Shown here: positions 18,760 to 26,585 of the stretch, piece after piece
Layout: every line of letters starts with the position of its first letter
Position numbering within the stretch: the stretch's first letter is position 1
Source: Blastococcus sp. DSM 46786
GTDB lineage: Bacteria; Actinomycetota; Actinomycetes; Mycobacteriales; Geodermatophilaceae
Direction of reading: 5' to 3'
DNA length: 64,000 nt
NCBI RefSeq assembly: GCF_900109665.1
Contig: NZ_FOAO01000011.1
Span: 101,684 to 165,683 of the forward strand
Notes under the pieces: model-generated
The model's input: the letters and a program-made list of their open reading frames with translations, nothing else
What the model was told of the DNA's origin: nothing
The model's database searches: none
Made by a program: the position numbers and the translations under genes

Positions 18760-20435
18760 ACCCCTCCACCGCCTTCGCCCGCGTGCTGGTCGACGAGCTG
18801 GTCCGCGGTGGCGTCACCGACGCCGTGCTCGCCCCCGGCTCGCGGTCGGCGCCGCTCGCGCTGGTGCTCGCGGCGGCCGAGCGGGACGGCCGGCTGCGGC
18901 TGCACGTGCGCATCGACGAGCGGACGGCGGCGTTCCTCGCGCTCGGCCTGGCCAAGGGCTCCGGCCGCCCGGTGCCGGTGGTGACCACCTCGGGGACGGC
19001 GACCGCGCACCTGCACGCCGCCGTGCTGGAGGCCGACGCCAGCGGGGTGCCGCTGCTGGCGCTCACCGCCGACCGGCCCCCGGAGCTGCGCGCCACCGGC
19101 GCCAACCAGACGATCGAGCAGGCCGGGCTGTACGGCGCCGCAGTCCGCTGGGCCGCGGACGTCGGCGTGCCCGAGGCCGGCCGCGAGGAGGAGCAGAACC
19201 GCTACTGGCGCTCGCTGGCCGCCAAGGCGCTGACCATCGCCTCGGGCACGCTCTCGGCCGACCCCGGGCCGGTGCACCTGAACCTGGCGCTCCGCGAGCC
19301 GTTGATGCCCGACGACGAGCCCGCGGAGCTCACCGGGCCCTGGGCGGGCCGTCCCGGGAACGCCCCGTGGACCGCGGCGCAGCCCTCGCCCGGGTTCGCC
19401 GCGACCGCGCACCGGCTGCCGCCCCGGACGCTGGTGATCGCCGGGGACGGCCCGCTGCACGCCGCGCCCGGGCTCGACGAGACGTTCCCCTGGCCGGTCG
19501 TGGCCGAGCCCAGCAGCGGGTGCTGGGGCGGGCCTGGTGCGCTCCGCGGCGGGGTGCTGCTGCTCGGGGTGGTGGACTGGCTGGCCGCGCACCGCCCGGA
19601 GCACGTGCTGGTGATCGGCCGGCCGACGCTCTCCCGGCCGGTCAGCGCGCTGCTCGCGGACCCGGCGGTCACGGTGGAGACGGTCAGCGCCTTCCCGCGG
19701 TGGGCCGACGCGGGCCGGTCGAGCACCCGCGTCTCACGGGTGTTCGCCGGGTTCGACGACGCCGGGGCCGACGCGGGCTGGGTGCGCGCCTGGCGTTCGT
19801 CGGCCGACCGGGTGGGGGCCGCGGTGGACGCGGCGCTCGACGGCGCTCCGGCGCTGACCGCCGCCCGGCTGGCCCGCGACGTCGTCGCCGCGCTGCCCGC
19901 GGGGGCGCTGCTGGTGCTCGGCTCCTCGACGCCGGTGCGCGACGTCGACCGGCTGGCGGTGCCGCGCGCCGACGTCACCGTGCTCGCCAACCGCGGCGTC
20001 GCGGGCATCGACGGCACCGTCTCGACGGCCGTGGGGGCCGCGCTGGTGCACGGCGGGCCGGCGTTCGCGCTGATGGGCGACCTGACGTTCCTGCACGACC
20101 TGACCGGGCTGCTGCTCGGCGAGGGGGAACCGCGGCCGGCCCTCACCGTGGTCGTGCCCGACAACGACGGCGGTGGGATCTTCGCCCAGCTCGAACCGGG
20201 GCAGGACCGGCACGCCGCGGACTACCGGCGGGTGTTCGGCACACCGCACGGGCGCGACCTGGTCACGGTCGCGGAGTCCCTGGGCTGGCCGGCGACGCGG
20301 GTGTCGACGCCGGCGGAGCTGCAGGCGGTGCTGGGGCTCGGCGGCCCGCAGGTCGTCGTCGTCGGCACCGACCAGCGCGCCGAGGCCGAGCTCGCCGGAC
20401 GGCTGCGGCAGGCGGCCGCCGCCGCGCTGGGCTGA
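18756..20435 (+). CDS. menD: SEPHCHC synthase
   Basis: ThDP-dependent addition of 2-oxoglutarate to isochorismate, the committed menaquinone step. 559 residues. N-terminal pyrimidine domain with VLAPGSRSAPLALVLAAAE, the family signature RATGANQTIEQ near 120, and the ThDP motif region MGDLTFLHDLTGLL followed by NDGGGIFAQLEPGQ. GTG overlaps the menC stop. A strong hairpin follows immediately. Confidence 0.95.
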   Translation: MNPSTAFARVLVDELVRGGVTDAVLAPGSRSAPLALVLAAAERDGRLRLHVRIDERTAAFLALGLAKGSGRPVPVVTTSGTATAHLHAAVLEADASGVPLLALTADRPPELRATGANQTIEQAGLYGAAVRWAADVGVPEAGREEEQNRYWRSLAAKALTIASGTLSADPGPVHLNLALREPLMPDDEPAELTGPWAGRPGNAPWTAAQPSPGFAATAHRLPPRTLVIAGDGPLHAAPGLDETFPWPVVAEPSSGCWGGPGALRGGVLLLGVVDWLAAHRPEHVLVIGRPTLSRPVSALLADPAVTVETVSAFPRWADAGRSSTRVSRVFAGFDDAGADAGWVRAWRSSADRVGAAVDAALDGAPALTAARLARDVVAALPAGALLVLGSSTPVRDVDRLAVPRADVTVLANRGVAGIDGTVSTAVGAALVHGGPAFALMGDLTFLHDLTGLLLGEGEPRPALTVVVPDNDGGGIFAQLEPGQDRHAADYRRVFGTPHGRDLVTVAESLGWPATRVSTPAELQAVLGLGGPQVVVVGTDQRAEAELAGRLRQAAAAALG

Positions 20436-20436
20436 C

Positions 20437-20453
20437 GGCCGGGTGCGCCGGCC
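20437..20453 (+). terminator. Terminator hairpin after menD
   Basis: Perfect GGCCGG-GTGCG-CCGGCC stem-loop 2 nt after the menD stop; ends the menC-menD unit. Confidence 0.6.
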
Positions 20454-20478
20454 CGTCGGCAGGGCGCGCACCCCGCGA

Positions 20479-20484
20479 TACGTT
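20479..20484 (+). promoter_or_regulatory. -10 element of the AraC gene (leaderless type)
   Basis: TACGTT ending 6 nt before the GTG at 20491, with no Shine-Dalgarno between. Confidence 0.4.
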
Positions 20485-20490
20485 CCCGCC

Positions 20491-21198
20491 GTGGGCCTGG
20501 AGATCGAGACGCGTGCGTCCGACTCCCCGTGGATCTCCTCGGTGTGGACGAGCCGCAGTGCCGGGGTGTCGCAGATGACGTCGGTGGCGTCGGAGACCTG
20601 GGGCCTCGTGTTCTGGGAGCAGGACGGCGTGGCGCATGCGGCCGTCACGGGTCCGGAGACCCGCACGGGCACCGCCCCGGTGCCCGAGGGTGCCGCCTTC
20701 GTCGGCATCCAGTTCGCGGTGGGCACCTCCCTGCGGAAGGTGCCCACCTCGGCCCTCGTGGACTCGGGGATCGAGCTGCCCGACGCGACCGGACGGCACT
20801 TCCGACTCCACGGCGACCGCTGGGAGACGCCCCGCCCGGATGATGCCGAGGCCCTGGTGGAGCGGCTCGTGCGCAGCGGGTCCGTCGTGCGCGACCCCCT
20901 GGTCGTCTCGGCCCTGCGCGGAGGCGGCGTGCCCGGTTCCGATCGCACGCTCGAGCGCCGCTTCCGGGCCGCGACGGGCCTGAGCCGGGGTGCGATCGAG
21001 CAGATCGGACGCGCCCGCGCCGCGACCACCCTGTTGCTGGGCGGGGCGACCGCCGCCGCCGTCGTCGCGGACCTCGGCTACTACGACGAGCCGCACCTCG
21101 CCCGCGCGCTGCGCCGGTACATCGGGCGCACCGCCGGTCAGCTGCGCGGCGGGACCGGCGGTGCGCTCGCCCTCACGGCTCAGCGCACGACGTCGTAG
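20491..21198 (+). CDS. AraC-family transcriptional regulator
   Basis: 235 residues. The N-terminal half (SSVWTSRSAG, WGLVFWEQDG, TAPVPEGAAFVGIQF) looks like the DUF6597-type sensor found in many actinobacterial AraC proteins. The C-terminal half has the AraC helix-turn-helix: RTLERRFRAATGLSRGAIEQ and then ATAAAVVADLGYYDEPHLAR. Ligand and targets unknown. Its 3' end overlaps that of the convergent DHFR-like gene by 19 nt; both look like an accessory pair inserted in the men region. Confidence 0.86.
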   Translation: MGLEIETRASDSPWISSVWTSRSAGVSQMTSVASETWGLVFWEQDGVAHAAVTGPETRTGTAPVPEGAAFVGIQFAVGTSLRKVPTSALVDSGIELPDATGRHFRLHGDRWETPRPDDAEALVERLVRSGSVVRDPLVVSALRGGGVPGSDRTLERRFRAATGLSRGAIEQIGRARAATTLLLGGATAAAVVADLGYYDEPHLARALRRYIGRTAGQLRGGTGGALALTAQRTTS

Positions 21199-21755
21199 AG
21201 GGCCTTGATGACGCCGTTCGAGTACGACTCGGACTCCCGCAGCGACAGCTCCCGCCGGTCCTCGTCGGTCCGGCTGAACACGCTCTTGCCCGAGCCGAGC
21301 AGGACCGGGAACACCAGCACGTTGTAGCGGTCGATGAGGTCGGCGTGGGCGAGGTTCCGCGCCAGCTCCGCGCTTCCGTGGATGAAGATCGCGCCACCCT
21401 CGGTCCGCTTGAGCGCGGCGACGTCCTCGGTCGTCCGCACGATCTCCTGGGGACCCCAGCCGTCGACGAGCGCGTCCTCGCCGAACGAGCCGGACACGAC
21501 GTACTTGGGCAGGTCGCGGTAGGCGATGTGGTCCTCGGAGGCGGGCCAGCTGCTGGAGAACGCCTCGTAGCTGCGCCGCCCGAACATGAGGGCGCTCGTC
21601 TCCTCGAGCTCCTCGGCCTTGAGCGCGAACGACTCCGGGACGAACGGCGTCCGCAGCACCCAGCCACCGCTGGGGTGGCCCTCGACGGCTCCGCCGGGGG
21701 AGTCGACGACACCGTCCAGGGTCATGAAGCCTGTCCAGACGAGTTGGCGCGGCAT
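21180..21755 (-). CDS. Dihydrofolate reductase-like (RibD C-terminal domain) protein
   Basis: 191 residues of the NADPH-dependent DHFR/RibD-C fold: MPRQLVWTGFMTLDGVVDSPGG at the start (first strand), LMFGRRSYEAFSSSW, KYVVSGSF, and the glycine-rich cofactor turn IFIHGSAELARNL, followed by FPVLLGSGKSVF. The reaction is unknown; these stand-alone proteins are common in soil actinobacteria, often beside regulators. A GGAGG Shine-Dalgarno precedes the ATG at 21755. Confidence 0.85.
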   Translation of the reverse strand: MPRQLVWTGFMTLDGVVDSPGGAVEGHPSGGWVLRTPFVPESFALKAEELEETSALMFGRRSYEAFSSSWPASEDHIAYRDLPKYVVSGSFGEDALVDGWGPQEIVRTTEDVAALKRTEGGAIFIHGSAELARNLAHADLIDRYNVLVFPVLLGSGKSVFSRTDEDRRELSLRESESYSNGVIKALYDVVR

Positions 21756-21835
21756 GGTGTGCCTCCACTGATCAGGGGGACTCGTTCCCCTCGGCTCGGG
21801 CGGCGCCCTCGTGCCGTCCCTCTGCCATGACCGTA

Positions 21836-21881
21836 GGGAGCCCGGCGTCCGTGGTCTTGGACGGAAACGACACCGGCTCCC
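21836..21881 (-). terminator. Terminator downstream of menF
   Basis: Outer stem GGGAGCC(C)GG/CCGGCTCCC (21836-21844 and 21873-21881) enclosing an inner CGTCC/GGACG hairpin, starting 10 nt after the menF stop on the minus strand. Confidence 0.5.
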
Positions 21882-21890
21882 GAGGTCGGG

Positions 21891-23135
21891 TCAGGACTCC
21901 AGCGCGGCCTGGAAGGCGGCGAACTTCGACTGGGTCTCCGCCAGCTCGGCGGCCGGGTCGGAGCCGGCGACGATGCCGCAGCCGGCGAACAGTCGCGCCC
22001 CGCCGTCGCCGGTGAGCTCCGCGCAGCGCAGCGCGAGCCCGAACTCGCCGTCGCCCCGGGCGTCCATCCACCCGACCGGGCCGGCGTAGCGGCCGCGGTC
22101 CATGGCCTCGAGCTCACCGATCAGCGCGGCGGCGTCGGTGGTGGGGGTGCCGCAGACGGCGGCCGTGGGGTGCACCGCCCCCACGAGCTCCAGCAGCCCG
22201 GCCGACGCGCGCTGGCGGCCGACGACGTCGGTGGCCAGGTGCCGCACGTTGGCGAGGGTGAGCAGCTCCGGTTCGGCCGGTGCGGTCAGCTCGGCGCAGT
22301 AGGGCTCCAGCGCGCGCACCAGGGAGTCGACGGCGAGCGCGTGCTCCGCCCGGTCCTTCGCCGACCCGAGCAGCGCCGCGGCGAGCCGTTCATCCTCCGC
22401 GCCCGCCCCGCGCGGCGCGGTGCCGGCCAGCACGCGCGAGGAGAGCTGCCGCCCGCTGCGCCGCAGCAGCAGCTCGGGGGTGGCCCCGAGCAGCCCGTCG
22501 ACGGCGAAGGTCCAGCAGCCGGGGAAGCGCGCGGCCAGGCGGTGCAGCAGCCGCCGCGGGTCGAGGGCGGGTTCGGCGGAGACCAGGAGGTCTCGGGCGA
22601 GCACCACCTTGGCCAGGTCGCCGGCGGCGATCCGCTCCACGGCGGCCGCGACGGCGGCGCACCAGCTCGCGGGGTCCAGCGCACCGTCGGCGTAGCGCAG
22701 GCGGGGGGCGGGGCCGGTGCCGTCCCGGACGGGCGCCGGCAGCTCCGCCGCGGTGCCGATCGCGGTGACCCAGCCGACGCCGCCGCGCCGCCCCACGACC
22801 ACCTCGGGGACGACGAAGACCGACGTCCCGGCCACCGGGTCGAAGGCGATGCTGCCGAAGAGCACCGGACCCGAGCCGGGGACGCCGAGGTCGTCGCCGA
22901 CGTCCAGCCCGGCCGAGTACTCCCCCCACCAGTCGGCGGCCTCGGCGAGCGCGCGGGGGCCGGACACCTCGAGCCGGGCCGCTTCGCCCCAGCCGACGAG
23001 GCCCTCGCCGCGGCGCACCCAGGACAGCCCGCCACCGGCCGGCAGCAGGTCGAGCAGCTCGCCCGCGGCGTCGGCGCGGACCGTGCTGACGGTGCGCGCG
23101 GCCGCTGCCGGGGAGGTCAGGGCGGCCGCGGTCAC
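21891..23135 (-). CDS. menF: Isochorismate synthase
   Basis: Converts chorismate to isochorismate for MenD. 414 residues of the chorismate-binding family. Conserved C-terminal elements: [55 protein letters not shown], and [23 protein letters not shown] with the metal-binding Glu and base. The N-terminus (about 1-110) is variable as usual. The start codon and its GAGGAG Shine-Dalgarno lie at the end of a repeat element (23132-23212). Divergent from menG. Confidence 0.92.
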   Translation of the reverse strand: MTAAALTSPAAAARTVSTVRADAAGELLDLLPAGGGLSWVRRGEGLVGWGEAARLEVSGPRALAEAADWWGEYSAGLDVGDDLGVPGSGPVLFGSIAFDPVAGTSVFVVPEVVVGRRGGVGWVTAIGTAAELPAPVRDGTGPAPRLRYADGALDPASWCAAVAAAVERIAAGDLAKVVLARDLLVSAEPALDPRRLLHRLAARFPGCWTFAVDGLLGATPELLLRRSGRQLSSRVLAGTAPRGAGAEDERLAAALLGSAKDRAEHALAVDSLVRALEPYCAELTAPAEPELLTLANVRHLATDVVGRQRASAGLLELVGAVHPTAAVCGTPTTDAAALIGELEAMDRGRYAGPVGWMDARGDGEFGLALRCAELTGDGGARLFAGCGIVAGSDPAAELAETQSKFAAFQAALES

Positions 23136-23212
23136 GTGTCCTCCTCGCTGCGCTCGGCGGGCCCGTGCCCGCCCCGGTGCTGTGCCTTCGGCGTCCTCGC
23201 AAGCTCGGCCGC
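23132..23212 (-). repeat. Degenerate copy of the mini-ORF coupling element, upstream of menF
   Basis: Read on the minus strand it has the family blocks GAGCTTGCGAG, CAGCACCG and CAGCGAGGAG, then overlaps the menF start as GTGA. The frame matching the other copies reads [11 protein letters not shown]...RSEEDT and stops in that GTGA, but the position of the usual GTG start is GCG, so this copy has no own start. Its 3' end supplies the menF Shine-Dalgarno. Confidence 0.6.
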
Positions 23213-23234
23213 ATGATCAGAGTAGGAGGCCTTG

Positions 23235-23240
23235 TAGCGT
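23235..23240 (+). promoter_or_regulatory. -10 element of menG (leaderless type)
   Basis: TAGCGT ending 7 nt before the menG GTG at 23248; the only GGAGG upstream is 20 nt away, too far to serve as a Shine-Dalgarno. Confidence 0.45.
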
Positions 23241-23247
23241 CGATGCC

Positions 23248-23967
23248 GTGGCAGACCGGCGAGACAACCCGCACACTGCCGGCGTGAGGGCCGGTCTGGA
23301 CAAGCGGCCGGCCGAGGTCGCGGCGATGTTCGACCGGGTCGCCGAACGCTACGACGTCACCAACACGGTGCTCTCCGGCGGCCTGGACGCCTCCTGGCGG
23401 CGGGCCACCCGCGAGGCGCTCGGTGCCCGCCCCGGGCAGACGGTGCTGGACGTCGCGGCCGGGACGGCGGTCTCGACGGTGGAGCTGGCGGCCGGTGGTG
23501 TGCGCGCCATCGCCTGCGACTTCTCCCAGGGCATGCTCCGTGCCGGCGCCGCCCGTCCGGTGCCGAAGGTGGCCGGCGACGCGATGGCGCTCCCGCTGGC
23601 CGACGAGAGCGTCGACGGCGTCGTCATCTCCTTCGGCCTGCGCAACGTGGCCGACCCCGACGCCGCGCTGCGCGAGTTCTCCCGGGTGACCCGCCCGGGC
23701 GGCACGCTGGTGGTCTGCGAGTTCTCCAGCCCGACGTGGGGGCCGTTCCGCACCCTCTACACCGAGTACCTGATGAGGGCGCTGCCCCGGATCGCCCGCG
23801 CGGTGAGCAGCAACCCCGAGGCCTACGTCTACCTGGCCGAGTCGATCCGGGCCTGGCCCGACCAGCCGGCGCTGGCCGCCCGGCTGCAGGAGGCCGGCTG
23901 GGCGGACGTCGCCTGGCAGAACCTGACCGGCGGCATCGTCGCGCTGCACCGGGGCCGCAAGGGGTGA
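23248..23967 (+). CDS. menG: Demethylmenaquinone methyltransferase
   Basis: SAM-dependent C-methylation of demethylmenaquinone, the last core step to menaquinone (UbiE/MenG family). 239 residues. Signature [22 protein letters not shown] motif [38 protein letters not shown] (UbiE motif), then [15 protein letters not shown] and [12 protein letters not shown]. Monocistronic, divergent from menF. Confidence 0.95.
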   Translation: MADRRDNPHTAGVRAGLDKRPAEVAAMFDRVAERYDVTNTVLSGGLDASWRRATREALGARPGQTVLDVAAGTAVSTVELAAGGVRAIACDFSQGMLRAGAARPVPKVAGDAMALPLADESVDGVVISFGLRNVADPDAALREFSRVTRPGGTLVVCEFSSPTWGPFRTLYTEYLMRALPRIARAVSSNPEAYVYLAESIRAWPDQPALAARLQEAGWADVAWQNLTGGIVALHRGRKG

Positions 23968-24018
23968 CCCAGGCCGGCTGAGCCGAGCCGAGCCGAGCCG
24001 GCGCAGACTTGTCGTACC

Positions 24019-24034
24019 TCGCACGTATGTTCGA
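24019..24034. promoter_or_regulatory. SOS (LexA) box of the HNH nuclease gene
   Basis: TCGCAC-GTAT-GTTCGA matches the actinobacterial LexA consensus TCGAAC-N4-GTTCGA at 11 of 12 positions and overlaps the -10 element. 13E12-family genes of M. tuberculosis are known LexA targets. Confidence 0.65.
24026..24031 (+). promoter_or_regulatory. -10 element of the HNH nuclease gene
   Basis: TATGTT ending 6 nt before the ATG at 24038 (leaderless spacing), embedded in the LexA box so that LexA binding would block polymerase. Confidence 0.45.
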
Positions 24035-24037
24035 GCC

Positions 24038-25561
24038 ATGACCACCGCCGAGCTGTCCCGCAGCGCGGTCGAGGGTGCGCTCGTGGGGTGGCTGCTCGAA
24101 CGGCGGCCGACGGTCGCGCGACTGCCGGTGGGGGTGCTGTCCGCGGCGGAGAAGGCCGCCGAGCTGCAGCGGCTGCAGGCGCGCCGGGCCATGGACGCCG
24201 CCTACGAGGCCGAGCTCGTGATGGGGCTGGCCGCCGACCGGCCCGACACCGACGACCCACCGCCGGGGCATCCCGGGGCGCGCCGCCGCGGGCCGGGGTC
24301 GCCGGTGCCGGGGACGAGCGAGTTCCTGCCCGACGAGCTGGCGGCGGTGCTCAACTGCTCCCGGCCGTTCGCCACCGGCGTGCTGTCCGACGCCTACGTG
24401 CTGGTGGAGCGGATGCCCGCGGTGTGGGCCGCGTGCGCGGCCGGTGAGCTGACCTGGTTCCGCGCCCGGGTGTTCGCCGGTGTGCTCGGCCACGCCTCGG
24501 ACGCGGTGATCGCGGCCGTGGTCCCCGCCCTGCTCCCCGGAGCGGCGGGGCTGTCGTCCGGCCGGTTGCGCGCACGGCTGGTGGCTGCCGCGATCGCGGC
24601 GGACGAGGAGTTCGCGGAGCGGCGGCGCGTCGAGGCCGAGGCGCGGGCCGGTGTGCGGGTGCACGCGACCGGCGACGGGCTCTCGGCGCTGACCACCGAG
24701 CTGCCCTCGCCGGTGGCGGCGGCGATGTGGTCGGCCATCGACCAGGCCGCCCAGCTCGCCCGCACCGGTGGCGACGACCGGCCGATCGGGGTGCTCCGCG
24801 CGGAGGCGCACGCCGCCCTGGTGCTGCGGCCGTGGGACACCTCCCGCCCGGCGATGACCGGGCAGGTCACGGTGGTGGCGCCGTTGGGGGCCCTGGGCCG
24901 GCCGGCAGGCACCGGTGCACCCGTCGCATCGGGCGACCTCGGCAGCGAGGCGGGGCCCAGCGTGAACGGCACCCCGATCACCGCGGGCCACCTCCGGGAA
25001 CTCCTGGCCCGGCTCGGCGCGCTGGAGGTCCAGGCCCCGCCGGGCGGCAACCTGGCGGTGGCGGTCACCGACGACGACGGTGCGCTCCTCGCCGCCGTGA
25101 CCGCCGCCGAGCTGCGCCGACTGGCCACCCGCGGCTGCCCGGCGCACGGCGTGGCCGCCGACTGCGGCTGCTCGCTGCTGGGGCGCCCTGCGCCGGTGGC
25201 CGGGCACGATCCCTCCGCCGCCCAGGAGCGGTTCCTCCGGCTGCGCGACCGCACCTGCCGGCACCCGGGTTGCGGCCGGCCGGCCGGGCGCACCGACGCC
25301 GACCACGTGGTGCCGTACGACTGCGGCGGTCGCACCGCCTGCGAGAACCTCTGCTGCCTGTGCCGCAGTCACCACCGGCTGAAGACCTTCGCCCGCGGCT
25401 GGCGCTTCGTGCTGCTGCCCGACGGCACCCTGCAGGTGACGACGCCCAGCGGGGTCACCCGCACCACCCGGCCTCCCGGTCTCCGCGACCTCACGGCGCA
25501 GCCGGCGCTCCCGGGACCACGCCGGGCGGAGGTCTCGGCGGAGGAGCCGCCGCCGTTCTGA
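24038..25561 (+). CDS. DUF222 / HNH endonuclease (13E12 repeat family)
   Basis: 507 residues. DUF222 region at about 20-330, rich in Ala and Arg, followed by an HNH nuclease domain with zinc-binding cysteines: RDRTCRHPGCGRP, then the catalytic DADHVVPYDCGG and LCCLCRSHHRLK. This arrangement defines the actinobacterial 13E12 family, which occurs in many paralogous copies and is often seen as mobile or selfish. The promoter carries a LexA box, so expression after DNA damage is expected. The true substrate and role are unknown. Just upstream is a short (GAGCC)n stretch. Confidence 0.93.
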   Translation: MTTAELSRSAVEGALVGWLLERRPTVARLPVGVLSAAEKAAELQRLQARRAMDAAYEAELVMGLAADRPDTDDPPPGHPGARRRGPGSPVPGTSEFLPDELAAVLNCSRPFATGVLSDAYVLVERMPAVWAACAAGELTWFRARVFAGVLGHASDAVIAAVVPALLPGAAGLSSGRLRARLVAAAIAADEEFAERRRVEAEARAGVRVHATGDGLSALTTELPSPVAAAMWSAIDQAAQLARTGGDDRPIGVLRAEAHAALVLRPWDTSRPAMTGQVTVVAPLGALGRPAGTGAPVASGDLGSEAGPSVNGTPITAGHLRELLARLGALEVQAPPGGNLAVAVTDDDGALLAAVTAAELRRLATRGCPAHGVAADCGCSLLGRPAPVAGHDPSAAQERFLRLRDRTCRHPGCGRPAGRTDADHVVPYDCGGRTACENLCCLCRSHHRLKTFARGWRFVLLPDGTLQVTTPSGVTRTTRPPGLRDLTAQPALPGPRRAEVSAEEPPPF

Positions 25562-25589
25562 GGTACTGCACCCGCGGGATGGGCGGGCG

Positions 25590-25645
25590 TGGTGCGGACG
25601 CGTGCGGTGCGGGCGCGTGGTGTGGACGCGTGCGGTCTGGGCGCG
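25590..25645 (+). repeat. 28-bp x2 tandem repeat
   Basis: Two direct copies (25590-25617 and 25618-25645) differing at only three bases, each containing GGACGCGTGCGGT. It lies between the HNH gene and the small Pro-rich gene. No coding or hairpin role evident. Confidence 0.75.
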
Positions 25646-25671
25646 GGGTGGGGAGGTCGGCGGAAGTGGCC

Positions 25672-25677
25672 TAGCGT
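25672..25677 (+). promoter_or_regulatory. -10 element of the small Pro-rich gene (leaderless type)
   Basis: TAGCGT ending 6 nt before the ATG at 25684, the same hexamer and spacing as at menG. Confidence 0.4.
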
Positions 25678-25683
25678 CGAGCC

Positions 25684-25830
25684 ATGACCAGTTCTCCGAC
25701 GCCGCAGCCCCAGGATCCCGACTCCGCGCCGACGGACCCGGTGGAGCCGCTCCCCGACCCGATCTCGAAGCCCGACCCCGACGACCCGGGCACGCCGCGA
25801 CCGGAGTCGGACCCGGTCCCCATCGTCTAG
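25684..25830 (+). CDS. Small Pro/Asp-rich hypothetical protein
   Basis: 48 residues, starting MTSSPTPQPQDPDSAP and ending PESDPVPIV. No hydrophobic segment and probably fully disordered, with repeated Pro-Asp and Asp-Pro steps. Support for a real gene: a well-placed -10 element 6 nt upstream, a stop 7 nt before the next gene, and a composition that is simple at protein level rather than random. Not recognised; function unknown. May be co-transcribed with the phosphoribosyltransferase. Confidence 0.5.
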   Translation: MTSSPTPQPQDPDSAPTDPVEPLPDPISKPDPDDPGTPRPESDPVPIV

Positions 25831-25837
25831 CACCGCC

Positions 25838-26497
25838 GTGCAGCGCGCCCGTTACGCCGACCGCCGCGACGCCGGGCGGGTGCTGGCGGGCGCGCTCACC
25901 GGGCGTGCGGACGCCGGTGCGCTGGTGCTCGGGCTGCCCCGCGGCGGTGTCGTCGTCGCGGTCGAGGTGGCCCGCGCCCTCGGCGCCGAGCTCGACGTCC
26001 TCGTCGTCCGCAAGCTCGGCGCACCGGCGCAGCCGGAACTGGCGATGGGTGCGCTCGCCGCGGTCGGCGACCGCGTGGAGACCGTCTGGGTGGCCGCGGT
26101 CCGCGAGCGCCTCGACCCGGACCCGGCCGCGGTGGCCGCCGTCCGCGACCGGGAGCTCGCCGAGCTGCGCCGCCGGACCGAGGCCTACCGCGGCGCTCGG
26201 CCGGCCCCCGTCGTGGCCGGTCGCCACGTCGTGCTCGTCGACGACGGCCTCGCCACGGGCGCGAGCATGCGCGTCGCCGTCACCGCGGTGCGCGCGAACG
26301 GGCCCGCACGCCTCACCGTCGCCGTCCCCGTGGGCCCACGATCAGCCCTCGCCGAGCTGGCCGGCGCCGTCGACGACCTCGAGTGCCCCCTCACGCCGAC
26401 GGGCTTCCGATCGGTCGGGCAGGCCTACGACGACTTCTCCGAGACCTCCGACGAGGAGGTGCTGGAAGCGCTGCGCCGAGGGGGGTCTGTCGGCTAG
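25838..26497 (+). CDS. Phosphoribosyltransferase-domain protein
   Basis: 219 residues of the type I PRTase fold. ARYADRRDAGRVLAGAL opens the protein, VLGLPRGGVVVAVEVARAL follows, and VVLVDDGLATGASM is the PRPP-binding loop. LVVRKLGAPAQPELAMGA is typical of the stand-alone actinobacterial family sometimes fused to a hydrolase domain. The nucleobase, if any, is unknown. The GTG at 25838 is 7 nt after the previous stop. Confidence 0.87.
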   Translation: MQRARYADRRDAGRVLAGALTGRADAGALVLGLPRGGVVVAVEVARALGAELDVLVVRKLGAPAQPELAMGALAAVGDRVETVWVAAVRERLDPDPAAVAAVRDRELAELRRRTEAYRGARPAPVVAGRHVVLVDDGLATGASMRVAVTAVRANGPARLTVAVPVGPRSALAELAGAVDDLECPLTPTGFRSVGQAYDDFSETSDEEVLEALRRGGSVG

Positions 26498-26511
26498 ATC
26501 ACACCGCGGCC

Positions 26512-26517
26512 TAGACT
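26512..26517 (+). promoter_or_regulatory. -10 element of the menaquinone reductase gene
   Basis: TAGACT, 14 nt before the Rex operator. A start near 26524 puts the operator just downstream of the initiation site, a usual repression geometry. Confidence 0.45.
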
Positions 26518-26531
26518 CGGGACCGACGACT

Positions 26532-26549
26532 TTGTGAACTCTTTCACAA
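26532..26549. promoter_or_regulatory. Perfect Rex operator upstream of the reductase-nuo block
   Basis: TTGTGAA-CTCT-TTCACAA: both half-sites match the Rex consensus 7/7, in a 37-nt gap between the -10 element and the ATG at 26586. nuoA-N is an established Rex target in S. coelicolor. Here the site governs the geranylgeranyl/menaquinone reductase gene and, by read-through, possibly nuo. Confidence 0.85.
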
Positions 26550-26585
26550 GGCCGACCGGGCTCGACGACGGACCGGAGGGGCGAG

